From Flavobacteriales bacterium (GTDB lineage: Bacteria; Bacteroidota; Bacteroidia; Flavobacteriales_E; Vicingaceae), in contig JACJZD010000001.1 of assembly GCA_020635795.1 (NCBI GenBank), forward strand, positions 1,373,001-1,437,000: a stretch of 64,000 nucleotides of DNA. Direction: 5' to 3'. The position numbers were made by a program, and so were the translations under genes. Shown in pieces: positions 8,567 through 16,674 of the stretch. Position 1 is the stretch's first letter. Each line of letters starts with the position of its first letter. The notes below the pieces were generated by a model. That model made no database searches and was not told the DNA's origin. It saw only the letters and a program-made list of their open reading frames with translations.

Positions 8567-11470
8567 CTATTTCCAACCCAATTCCAAGGGTTCCATCAGG
8601 TCAGTGAGCTTTTCTCCGTCAAAAATCATTCGGTTCATAACCTGCTCTACAAAGGTTTTTAAGGCTGCTGTTTGCAATCCATGGTCGTTGGCAATCTTAG
8701 CCAGTTCTTTGTCGTATTTCTCTACTCTAAAGGTTTCATATCCTTGGCGGAGTGCATCAACATCTTTTCCGCTTTCCCAGTCCAAACTGTTGATGTAGTC
8801 TGTCAAATCTTCCTCTTCTTCCATTAGGTTGGAGTTGGATTTCAGCAAACTAATTACCTGAGTCTTGGACATTTTCTGCTTAGAGGGTTTTTGCTGTGTA
8901 CTATCGGCAATCAGGCTCATGATGTAATCGTAATCAATCACCGCAGAGGCGAAGAGAACAAACTCAAAATCTAATTGTTGAATGTCTTCGGGTGCATCAC
9001 CACCTTCTTTTTGTTGTATTTCTCGTAGTTGTTTGGCCGTTTCTAAATACGAGCTTCTAAACTCTTGCAAGTTATCTTTGGGTAGAATGGCTTCAATAGT
9101 TTCTTGCTGCTTTTCATCCAAATCAGTGTATTGGTCGAGTTGGGTTTTTAATCGCTGCACTTCCTTAAAGTTTTTTACAAAAGCAATCTTCGCAGCATCT
9201 CCACGAAGGTTGTAAACTTCTTGTGGTTCATTTACCAAGTTGTGTTCTTTCATAAAATCGCCCAAAGCTTCCACTGCCTTTTGGTATTGGTCAATCACCA
9301 CTGGAGCAGGATCCACCATCCAAATTTCTTTGGCTTTACTTCCATCTTCACCAGAGAAGAGGGTTATGGCTTGGTTTACGGCTTCTTGTTGCGAACGGAA
9401 ATCGAGTACATTCCCATAAGGCTTGGTATCGTTCAATACCCGATTGGTTCGTGAAAATGCCTGAATCAATCCATGATATTTCAGGTTTTTGTCCACGTAC
9501 AGCGTATTCAAGTATTTGGAATCAAAACCTGTGAGCAACATATCTACCACTATGGTAATATCAATTTTGTTTTTATGCGGATAGTCCTTATTGGTGAATT
9601 TCTGGTCTTTGATGCGTCTTTGAATATCCTGATAGTAGATATCAAAATTGTTGATGTCGTGATTAGTGCCAAACTGTTTGTTGTAATCGGCAATGATTTC
9701 TATCAGTGCTTGTTTCTTCTCTTCAGGATTTTGCTTGTTGTCTTCTTTCTCCTGTGCTAAATCTTCCTGAAGCTGCTTAATATCAGCTGCATTCTTTTGG
9801 CTTTGTTGGTCGCCATTTTGAGCAATCAGTTGGGCTGGCGGAGAAAATACGCAAGCGATATTGAGCGGAACATAATCTTCATCCTCACTTTTCTTTTGTT
9901 CCTGAATGGCTTTGAACAAACGGAAGTATTCAATGGCATTATTGATAGAGGCCGTTGCCAACACCGCATTGAATTTTCGTTGATTTGTGGCTGCATTGTG
10001 TTTGTCGATAATCGCTTCTGCAACGGCTTGTTGGGCAATTGCTTCTCCTGGTTTAGCATTTACAGTTCCTTCACCTTTAAAATAGTCAATATGAAACTTA
10101 AGAACGTTTCTATCATCTATTGCATGCGTAATGGTATAAGCGTGCAACTGCTTTTCAAAAATGGCGTCTGTGGTTTTTAATGTTTCTTCTTCACCTGTTA
10201 TTTGTCTATAAGTGGCATTTTGCTCAAAAATGGGCGTTCCTGTAAATCCAAACAACTGTGCATTGGGGAAGAACTCTTTAATCGCTTTATGATTTTCACC
10301 AAACTGCGAGCGATGGCACTCGTCAAAAATGAAAACGATTCGTTTGTCGCTCAACGGCTCTAAACGCTCTTTGTAGTTTTTCTTGTAGGTACTATCTAAT
10401 GCAATGCCTAATTTTTGAATGGTGGTAACAATTACTTTGTCAGCATAGTCGGTAGACAGTAAACGTCTTACCAAGGTTTCTGTATTGGTATTTTCTTCTA
10501 CACTACCTTCCTGAAATTTATTGAACTCTTCACGGGTTTGTCGGTCAAGGTCTTTTCGGTCAACTACAAACAAACATTTTTCAATATCTGCATTGTCTTT
10601 TAGTAGAGTAGAGGCTTTAAATGAAGTTAGGGTTTTACCACTACCTGTGGTGTGCCAGATATAACCGTTTCCGCGGTTCTGGTGAATGCAATCCACAATA
10701 GCCTTTACCGCATAAACTTGGTATGGTCGCATCACGAGCAGTTTCTTCTCGCTTTCCACCAATACCATGTACTTGCTAATCATTTCCCCAAGTGTGCACT
10801 TGGACAAGAATTTCTCGGCAAATAAGTCCAGTCTATTAATCTTTTGATTATTTACATCTGCCAATTCATACACAGGCAAGAATTGTTCGTCAGCGTTGAA
10901 TTGAAAGTGTTGGTTCTTATTGTTGGAGAAGTAAATTGTTCTTGACCCATTACTTACAATAAACAACTGCATGTAACACATCAAAGTATTTGTATAGCCA
11001 TTGCCAGGATCATTTTTGTAATCCACAATTTGTTGCATGGCTTTACGGTGTGAAACATCTAGCTTCTTCAATTCAATTTGCACAACAGGCAATCCATTAA
11101 TCAGCAAAATGATGTCGTATCGTTGATGACTGTTTTCTGTATTGATGCGTAACTGACTGATTACTTCAAAGTCATTTTTACACCAATCTTTGATGTTGAC
11201 CAACGTATAATGAAGTGGAGTCCCGTCTTCTCTTTGAAAATACTGTCTTTCTCTAAGTTTTTTAGAAGCTGAAAAAACATCAGGTTCTATGATTTCTTCT
11301 CGTAAGCGTAAAAATTCACTCTCCGATAAGCGCACACGGTTCAATGCCTCAAATTTCGTTTTGAAATTTTGTTCTAGCGCCTTCCTGTCCTTAATATCAG
11401 AACGGTAGGTGTATTTGAGCTCTTTGAGTTGCTCAATAAAATTTTCTTCTATTTGATATTCTTTAGTCAC
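8567..11470 (-). CDS. hsdR: Type I restriction endonuclease subunit HsdR, C-terminally shortened by an amber codon
   Basis: ATP-dependent translocase and nuclease of the type I complex. The N-terminal PD-(D/E)xK nuclease shows RYDIILLINGLPVVQIELKK (about residues 115-135). The SF2 helicase core carries HTTGSGKT (about 272) and DECH (about 383). The frame stops at TAG (8567-8569) just after LELGWK. The same frame then continues for 32 sense codons that read like the normal HsdR C-terminus (REISGLAAYE) and end at TAA 8468-8470, eight bases inside hsdS. The ancestral protein was therefore probably 1000 residues. The annotated start is GTG. In EcoR124I the C-terminal region contacts the methylase, so restriction may be impaired. 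An unusual readthrough or a sequencing error cannot be excluded. Confidence 0.92.
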   Translation of the reverse strand: MTKEYQIEENFIEQLKELKYTYRSDIKDRKALEQNFKTKFEALNRVRLSESEFLRLREEIIEPDVFSASKKLRERQYFQREDGTPLHYTLVNIKDWCKNDFEVISQLRINTENSHQRYDIILLINGLPVVQIELKKLDVSHRKAMQQIVDYKNDPGNGYTNTLMCYMQLFIVSNGSRTIYFSNNKNQHFQFNADEQFLPVYELADVNNQKINRLDLFAEKFLSKCTLGEMISKYMVLVESEKKLLVMRPYQVYAVKAIVDCIHQNRGNGYIWHTTGSGKTLTSFKASTLLKDNADIEKCLFVVDRKDLDRQTREEFNKFQEGSVEENTNTETLVRRLLSTDYADKVIVTTIQKLGIALDSTYKKNYKERLEPLSDKRIVFIFDECHRSQFGENHKAIKEFFPNAQLFGFTGTPIFEQNATYRQITGEEETLKTTDAIFEKQLHAYTITHAIDDRNVLKFHIDYFKGEGTVNAKPGEAIAQQAVAEAIIDKHNAATNQRKFNAVLATASINNAIEYFRLFKAIQEQKKSEDEDYVPLNIACVFSPPAQLIAQNGDQQSQKNAADIKQLQEDLAQEKEDNKQNPEEKKQALIEIIADYNKQFGTNHDINNFDIYYQDIQRRIKDQKFTNKDYPHKNKIDITIVVDMLLTGFDSKYLNTLYVDKNLKYHGLIQAFSRTNRVLNDTKPYGNVLDFRSQQEAVNQAITLFSGEDGSKAKEIWMVDPAPVVIDQYQKAVEALGDFMKEHNLVNEPQEVYNLRGDAAKIAFVKNFKEVQRLKTQLDQYTDLDEKQQETIEAILPKDNLQEFRSSYLETAKQLREIQQKEGGDAPEDIQQLDFEFVLFASAVIDYDYIMSLIADSTQQKPSKQKMSKTQVISLLKSNSNLMEEEEDLTDYINSLDWESGKDVDALRQGYETFRVEKYDKELAKIANDHGLQTAALKTFVEQVMNRMIFDGEKLTDLMEPLELGWK

Positions 11471-11503
11471 TAAATTAGTTATATTTTGAAGTTTCTAAAT
11501 TAG

Positions 11504-12895
11504 TTATTTTCCGATACAAAACTTGGAGAAAATATTATCTAAAAGGTCATCAGTAGAAATATCGCCTGTAATTAGGCCTAAATAGTGTAAAGATTGACGA
11601 ATGTCCATGGCTAAGAAATCACCAGTAATGTTAACATCCAAGCCGTCCAATACCTTGCTTAAAAACTCGTTAGCTTGTGTTAGCGCTTCGTAATGTCGTG
11701 CATTGGTAACAATTACATCGTTTTGGTTTAATGCACCAGAATTCACATAATTAAACAATTGTTCTTTTATCGCTTCAATGTTTAGTTTTTCTTTGGCAGA
11801 TACAAACAACACGTTGGCAATACCGTCAAATTTTTCGTCAATTATTGCTTTTTCTGCTTTATCTACTTTATTGGCAATAACCACCAAACGCTTGTTTTTA
11901 CCTTCAATACGATTTTCAATGTTTTTAATGTCGGTTAATAATTGTGCCTTGGGTATTGCCGCAGCATCCACCAACAACAATACAATCGAAGCTTCATCAA
12001 TTTTTTCAAACGATTTTTTAATCCCCAACGATTCTATTTCATCTTTGGTATCGCGTATTCCAGCGGTATCAATAAATCGGAAACCTATTCCGTTAATTAC
12101 TATTTCATCCTCAATGGTATCTCGCGTTGTTCCAGCAATATCAGAAACAATGGCTCTTTCCTCATTCAACAAAGCGTTCAATAAAGTAGATTTACCCACA
12201 TTAGGTTCACCAACAATAGCCACAGGAACGCCATTTTTAATAACATTACCGTAATTGAACGAACGTATTAATTTAACTAAGGTGTCTTGAAGTTTTACCA
12301 CCAATTGCTTTAAATCATCTCTATCAGCAAATTCTACATCTTCTTCACTAAAATCAAGCTCTAACTCTATCAACGAAGCAAAATGTATCAATTCTTCTCG
12401 TAATTTTTGAATTTCTTGGCTAAAGCCACCACGCATTTGTTGCATAGCCAATTGGTGGGATGCTTCGGAATTGGATGCAATCACATCTGCAACCGCTTCG
12501 GCTTGCGATAAGTCTAATTTTCCGTTTAAAAATGCCCGTAAAGTAAATTCACCAGGTCCTGCTGCTTTTGCTCCATTCTTTACCAACAATTGTAACACTT
12601 GTTGCTGTATATAAGGCGAACCGTGCGTAGAAATTTCTACTGCATTTTCGCCTGTAAACGATTTTTTATCTTTAAACACACTCACCAATACTTCATCCAC
12701 TATTTTATCGCCATCGCGTAACGTTCCAAAATGTATGGTATGCGAATCAACTGTAGTTAAATCTTTTCCATAAAAACACTTGTTGCAAATGGTAATGGCA
12801 TCGGCTCCCGATAAACGTATAACTGCAATTGCACCTATGCCAGAAGCTGTTGCTAAAGCACAAATGGTGTCGCTAATATGGTTTTTGGTTTGCAT
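11504..12895 (-). CDS. mnmE: tRNA modification GTPase MnmE
   Basis: With MnmG, forms the complex that installs (carboxymethyl)aminomethyl groups at wobble U34 of tRNAs. The N-terminal folate-binding domain begins DTICALATASGIGAIAVIRL. The G domain shows GEPNVGKSTLLN (G1), AGTTRD (G2), DTAG (G3) and NKVD (G4). The C-terminal helical domain ends in the invariant CIGK motif that carries the catalytic Cys. The ATG at 12895 is preferred over a TTG at 12913 and gives 463 residues, the usual length. hsdR begins 33 bases downstream on the same strand, so the restriction locus may be partly read from the mnmE transcript. Confidence 0.96.
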   Translation of the reverse strand: MQTKNHISDTICALATASGIGAIAVIRLSGADAITICNKCFYGKDLTTVDSHTIHFGTLRDGDKIVDEVLVSVFKDKKSFTGENAVEISTHGSPYIQQQVLQLLVKNGAKAAGPGEFTLRAFLNGKLDLSQAEAVADVIASNSEASHQLAMQQMRGGFSQEIQKLREELIHFASLIELELDFSEEDVEFADRDDLKQLVVKLQDTLVKLIRSFNYGNVIKNGVPVAIVGEPNVGKSTLLNALLNEERAIVSDIAGTTRDTIEDEIVINGIGFRFIDTAGIRDTKDEIESLGIKKSFEKIDEASIVLLLVDAAAIPKAQLLTDIKNIENRIEGKNKRLVVIANKVDKAEKAIIDEKFDGIANVLFVSAKEKLNIEAIKEQLFNYVNSGALNQNDVIVTNARHYEALTQANEFLSKVLDGLDVNITGDFLAMDIRQSLHYLGLITGDISTDDLLDNIFSKFCIGK

Positions 12896-12932
12896 AGGAG
12901 CAAATTTAGTCAATAGATTTGTATTGCTTAAA

Positions 12933-12961
12933 ATAAAAAAGCCAGCAATTAAATTGCTGGC
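12933..12961 (-). terminator. Rho-independent terminator of the DUF3276 gene
   Basis: GCCAGCAATT/AATTGCTGGC forms a perfect 10-bp stem (12941-12961). On the minus strand it is followed by a T-rich run (complement of 12931-12940). It lies just past the stop of the minus-strand DUF3276 gene and ahead of mnmE. Confidence 0.75.
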
Positions 12962-12987
12962 TCTCTCATACCTATAATTGATTAATA

Positions 12988-13338
12988 TTATTTATCGCCT
13001 AAATCATCAAAATCCACATCGGTATAGTCTGAAGCAACTTTTTCAACCACTTCTTCACCTTGTTCTAATTTCAACGCTTTAATTTTGTTGATGGCTTCTT
13101 CTAAGCCTTCAGTAAATTTTCCAAAATCTTCTTTGTATAAAAACAACTTGTGTTTTTCGAAGAAAAATTTACCGTTATCGGCATTAAATCTTCTTTTACT
13201 TTCGGTAACTGTTAAATAATAATCGTCGCCTTTGGTCGATTTAACATCAAAAAAATAAGTTCTCTTCCCTGCTCTTACTGATTTAGAAAATACTTCATCT
13301 CTTCTGTTGTCGCTGTCATGGTTTTCTGTTCCTTCCAT
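12988..13338 (-). CDS. DUF3276 / PUR-alpha-like nucleic-acid-binding protein
   Basis: Matches the small Bacteroidota DUF3276 family, which has a PUR-alpha fold and binds single-stranded nucleic acid in characterised relatives. Recognisable features are FSKSVRAGKRTYFFDVKSTK, DYYLTVTESKRRF and FEKHKLFLYKEDF, the beta-beta-beta-beta-alpha pattern of one PUR repeat, followed by an acidic tail (about residues 95-116). The 116-residue length is normal. It is monocistronic, with its own terminator downstream. The cellular role is not established; a nucleoid or RNA-binding function is family inference. Confidence 0.85.
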   Translation of the reverse strand: MEGTENHDSDNRRDEVFSKSVRAGKRTYFFDVKSTKGDDYYLTVTESKRRFNADNGKFFFEKHKLFLYKEDFGKFTEGLEEAINKIKALKLEQGEEVVEKVASDYTDVDFDDLGDK

Positions 13339-13437
13339 CTCTTTTTCTTTTTATAATTTTATTAAACTTATTGTATATACAAATCTGATATTTTTTTTGT
13401 TAAAAAACAAATTGAAAGATAAAAATAAGCTGTTTAT

Positions 13438-14451
13438 CTATAAATTACTGTCATTCAACTCTATAAACTCCTTTAACCCCTCCGAAACAAAGGTTTCCAA
13501 TTTTTTGTTTTCGTTCTCAAAAATTAAAATGGCTTGCAGCTTGTTGTTTTTACTCAATATTTCTTTGGCTTTATCGATGCCAACCACCATAAAAACAGTG
13601 GCATAGGCATCAGCCACAGCACAATTATCGGTTACTACAGTAGCACTCAATAAGGTATGCGTAACAGGGTAACCCGTTTTTGGATTAATGGTGTGTGAAT
13701 ATTTAATTCCATCTTTTTCGTAAAACTTGCGGTAGTTACCTGATGTTGCCAGGGCTTTGTTTTTCAGGTTTACAATAGCCTCAATGGTTCGTGCTGTTTC
13801 GTTTTCAACTGGCTTATCAATACCAATTCGCCATAATTTTTGATTTCGATTTTTGCCAACTGCTTTTACCTCCCCACCAATTTCAACCATGTAATTATCA
13901 ATGCCATTATTGGCTAAAAAATCTGCAATTACATCAACCGAATAACCTTGAGCAATGGCGTTAAAATCCAACATTAATTCTTTTTTATTTTTGATAACTT
14001 TGTTTCCTTCAAAAATCTCAATTGATTCAAAATCAACAAATTTAAGCAGGCTATCTATAGTATTACTATCAGCATTGTTTAAATTTTGAAAACCAAAACC
14101 CCAAGCGTTCACCAAATGCGTTACCGTTGGGTCAAAAGCACCTTCTGATGCTGCATAAATTTCTTTTGAACGCTTAAATACATCCAAAAACATCTTATCC
14201 ACTTCCAAAATAGAATCTGCCTGATTGAATTTTGTAATAATGGATTTTTTGTTGTAAGTAGATAAGGAGTTATCTATTTCAATGAGCAAAGAATCTATCG
14301 ATCTCTGATAATTATCGCCATTACTGTTGATGTAAACAATATGATACGTGGTACCTTGTGCAAAACCATTCAATTCAATAGTATCTATTTTAGGTTGGTT
14401 TGAACACCCAAACACACCTAGTAAAAATAGTACTCCAACAAGCTTTTTCAT
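13438..14451 (-). CDS. apbE: FAD:protein FMN transferase (ApbE), lipoprotein
   Basis: Transfers FMN from FAD to Thr residues of exported flavoproteins such as Na+-NQR and Rnf subunits. The N-terminus (MKKLVGVLFLLGVFGC) is a lipoprotein signal with the acylated Cys at about residue 16, so the enzyme should be membrane-anchored on the periplasmic side. ApbE landmarks include GFAQGTTYHIVY, FDPTVTHLVNAWGFG, FNAIAQGYSVDVIADFL, YMVEIGGEVKAVG, ATSGNYR and HTINPKTGYPV. The 337-residue length is typical. No flavoprotein partner lies in the window. It is divergent from def, with about 55 bases between the starts. Confidence 0.93.
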   Translation of the reverse strand: MKKLVGVLFLLGVFGCSNQPKIDTIELNGFAQGTTYHIVYINSNGDNYQRSIDSLLIEIDNSLSTYNKKSIITKFNQADSILEVDKMFLDVFKRSKEIYAASEGAFDPTVTHLVNAWGFGFQNLNNADSNTIDSLLKFVDFESIEIFEGNKVIKNKKELMLDFNAIAQGYSVDVIADFLANNGIDNYMVEIGGEVKAVGKNRNQKLWRIGIDKPVENETARTIEAIVNLKNKALATSGNYRKFYEKDGIKYSHTINPKTGYPVTHTLLSATVVTDNCAVADAYATVFMVVGIDKAKEILSKNNKLQAILIFENENKKLETFVSEGLKEFIELNDSNL

Positions 14452-14494
14452 GTTTGATTATTTTTTGAAGTGCAAAGGAACAAAAAATTAATGT

Positions 14495-14502
14495 TAATTT
14501 TG
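14495..14502 (+). promoter_or_regulatory. TAnnTTTG -7 element of def
   Basis: TAATTTTG lies four bases upstream of the def ATG (14507). With a start site 5-7 bases beyond the element, the mRNA would be essentially leaderless. No strong -33 TTTG was found at standard spacing. Confidence 0.5.
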
Positions 14503-14506
14503 TTGC

Positions 14507-15088
14507 ATGATACGACCAATAATAGCTTACGGCGACCCTGTTTTAAGAAAAAAAGCCGTTGAAATAGATGAAGATTATCCAGATTTAAACTTATTGCTGG
14601 AAGACATGTTTGAAACCATGTACAATTCGCAAGGTGTAGGTTTAGCAGCTCCTCAAATAGGATTATCTATCCGTATTTTTATTGTTGATGCAGCTCCTTT
14701 TGTAGATGAAGACAAAGAAGATGTTGAAGGCTTACGCGATTTTAAACGTGTTTTTATCAACCCCATAATTATTGAAGAAACAGGTAAGGAATGGAAGTTT
14801 GAAGAAGGATGCTTGAGCATACCTGGCATTAGAGAGGATGTTAGTCGTCAACCCGACTTGATAGTTGAATACTACAATGAAAAATTTGAATTGATAGAAG
14901 AGAAACTAACTGGATTACCTGCCAGAATAATACAACACGAATACGACCATATTGAAGGAGTTTTGTTTACCGACAAAATAAACCCATTAAAAAAACAGTT
15001 ATTAAAAGGTAAACTTAACGATATTGCCAAAGGAAATGTTAAAGTAAATTATAGAATGAAATTCCCTTTAGTAAAGGGTAAACAATAA
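14507..15088 (+). CDS. def: Peptide deformylase
   Basis: Removes the N-formyl group from nascent proteins; cytoplasmic metalloenzyme (Fe/Zn). All three signature motifs are present: GVGLAAPQ (43-50), EGCLSIPG (about 100-107, Cys metal ligand) and QHEYDH (about 143-148, His ligands and catalytic Glu). The 193-residue length is normal for Bacteroidota enzymes. It is followed nine bases later by a TPR lipoprotein gene, with which it probably forms an operon that ends at the 15672-15699 palindrome. Confidence 0.97.
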   Translation: MIRPIIAYGDPVLRKKAVEIDEDYPDLNLLLEDMFETMYNSQGVGLAAPQIGLSIRIFIVDAAPFVDEDKEDVEGLRDFKRVFINPIIIEETGKEWKFEEGCLSIPGIREDVSRQPDLIVEYYNEKFELIEEKLTGLPARIIQHEYDHIEGVLFTDKINPLKKQLLKGKLNDIAKGNVKVNYRMKFPLVKGKQ

Positions 15089-15097
15089 AATTAAGCC

Positions 15098-15667
15098 ATG
15101 AAAAATTACATTTATTTAAGCATTATTTTATTTACGTTATTAAGCTGTGAAACAAACAACGAAGGAAAAGTTGAAGTTACTCCACCTGAAAACGAAGAAG
15201 TAGATTTGAACAATTATGAAGGTAGAGTAAGTGAAATTGAAAAATACACCAAACTTATTTATAGCGACAGTCTTGTGTTCCATAAAGAATATGCTGAAAA
15301 ATTATTAACTGCTTACGATAATTTCATACAACATGACAGTTATTACGATATATCGAAAGAATACATGTTTAAAGCAGGAGAACTTTGCAAAGCATTAGAC
15401 CGACCTTACGATGCCATTAAATACTTTAACATGCTTTTAGAACGCGACCCAAAAGATAAACATGCTGGTGCTGCCTTATTTTACAAAGCCATGATTATTG
15501 GTGATGTGCTTAAAGATGATGCTTTAGCCAAAGAAACCTATCAAGAATTTATCGACAAGTACCCAGATCACCCATTGGTTGAAGGTGCAAAAGCTTCTAT
15601 TCAATTACAAGGAAAAACCTTAGAAGAAATTGTAAAAGGATTTAAAGAGAAAGAAAAAACCTCCTAG
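15098..15667 (+). CDS. Tetratricopeptide-repeat lipoprotein
   Basis: Lipobox LLSC puts the acylated Cys at residue 17, so this is an exported lipoprotein. Residues about 85-180 look like tandem TPR helices (AGELCKALDRPYDAIKYFNM, AGAALFYKAMIIGDVLKDDA and AKETYQEFIDKYPDHPLV). They resemble the C-terminal YbgF/CpoB-type TPRs that help coordinate envelope assembly. Precise function is unknown. It is linked to def by a nine-base gap. Confidence 0.75.
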   Translation: MKNYIYLSIILFTLLSCETNNEGKVEVTPPENEEVDLNNYEGRVSEIEKYTKLIYSDSLVFHKEYAEKLLTAYDNFIQHDSYYDISKEYMFKAGELCKALDRPYDAIKYFNMLLERDPKDKHAGAALFYKAMIIGDVLKDDALAKETYQEFIDKYPDHPLVEGAKASIQLQGKTLEEIVKGFKEKEKTS

Positions 15668-15671
15668 AAAC

Positions 15672-15699
15672 ATTTCTAAAGTTTTAAAACTTTAGAAAT
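15672..15699. terminator. Perfect 14-bp palindrome between convergent genes
   Basis: ATTTCTAAAGTTTT is followed immediately by its exact reverse complement and fills most of the 33-base gap between the plus-strand lipoprotein gene and the minus-strand cvfB-like gene. It is AT-only apart from four G/C bases. Its position suggests a bidirectional terminator. Confidence 0.6.
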
Positions 15700-15700
15700 A

Positions 15701-16537
15701 TTAGTTTTCAACTAAAACAATACTTGCTGGATTTATTTTTATTTTTCGTTCACTGTACAATACACCTATTGCACGTTTAAAGGCTTTTTTACTTACCTGA
15801 AACATGTTGTAAATTTCATCGGGATTGCTTTTATCAGAAATATTTATAATCCCTTTTTCTTTCAGCAATTTCTCATAAATTTTGTTCGACAAAATTTCAA
15901 TTTCATCGATAGCAGTACTATTCATGCTTACATCAATTTTTAAATCTTCACGGATATTTCTAACGTAGCCAACAAACTCATCACCCAATCGAATATCTTT
16001 AAACACTTCATTTTTGTAAATCATACCCAAATGTTTTTGCTCAACAACAATGGTATAACCTATGTCGGTTTGCCCGCTAACAATAAAGTTAACTTTATCG
16101 CCCACCTTAAGCTCTATTGGATTTTTTCTTAAAAACTTGCTAAACTTGGTTGTACCAACCATTCTATTTGTAACATCATCTTTATACAAGTAAATCAAAT
16201 AACTTTTATCCTTTTCTACTTTTACAAATTGTTCCGAAAAAGGCACCAACAAATGTTTTTCAACACCCCAATCAAAGAAAGCTCCAAAATCGGTTACATC
16301 AACAGCTTTTAGTAATGCTATTTCATTAATCTTTACTTTAGGAATAAGCGTTGTAGCAATAGGTCTATCTTCCGAATCGGTATAAACAAATACCTCAATT
16401 TTATCGCCAATTTCCAACCATTTTGGAATGTATTTGTTGGGCAACAAAATCTCGTTTTGCTCGTCAGTAATTAAATAAATTCCTTGAGGAGTGGTTTTAA
16501 GTGCTTCTAATTCTACAAAATGTCCGATTTCTTTCAT
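15701..16537 (-). CDS. CvfB/YitL-like S1-domain RNA-binding protein
   Basis: 278-residue cytoplasmic protein of the CvfB family, with tandem S1-type OB folds and a C-terminal winged helix. The first S1 unit starts GHFVELEALKTTPQGIYLIT. A second contains LLKAVDVTDFGAFFDWGVEK, a classical S1 nucleotide-contact pattern. A third covers VGDKVNFIVSGQTDIGYTIV. The C-terminal part (PDEIYNMFQVSKKAFKRAIG) is the winged helix. Relatives bind RNA and affect virulence-gene expression in Firmicutes; the role in Bacteroidota is unclear. Confidence 0.88.
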   Translation of the reverse strand: MKEIGHFVELEALKTTPQGIYLITDEQNEILLPNKYIPKWLEIGDKIEVFVYTDSEDRPIATTLIPKVKINEIALLKAVDVTDFGAFFDWGVEKHLLVPFSEQFVKVEKDKSYLIYLYKDDVTNRMVGTTKFSKFLRKNPIELKVGDKVNFIVSGQTDIGYTIVVEQKHLGMIYKNEVFKDIRLGDEFVGYVRNIREDLKIDVSMNSTAIDEIEILSNKIYEKLLKEKGIINISDKSNPDEIYNMFQVSKKAFKRAIGVLYSERKIKINPASIVLVEN

Positions 16538-16594
16538 TTTTTTGTTTGTGGATTAAAGGTTAATTAAGTTTTTCAGTGTTTCAAAAACACACCC

Positions 16595-16672
16595 CTTCCC
16601 CCTCTCAAGAGGGGAAGTCTTCGCTCAATACCAACTTCCGTCTTCTGTCTTCCAACTTCCAACTAATTTTCA
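16595..16672. repeat. GC-rich hairpin and CT-rich low-complexity repeat
   Basis: The 137-base gap between two minus-strand genes holds a strong hairpin (CTTCCCCCTCTCAAGAGG continuing GGAAG). It is followed by a CT-rich run with the words CTTCCGTCTTCTGTCTTCC and AACTTCCAACT. The AACTTCCAACT word recurs in the hairpin after tnaA (56252-56282). This looks like a small dispersed intergenic repeat rather than a simple terminator, as no T-run follows. Confidence 0.45.
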
Positions 16673-16674
16673 AA

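Noticed and set aside
9797..10180. Several 60-130 codon ORFs opposite hsdR and other large genes
   Set aside because: They are shadows of the real reading frames, without recognisable domains, promoters or sensible starts.
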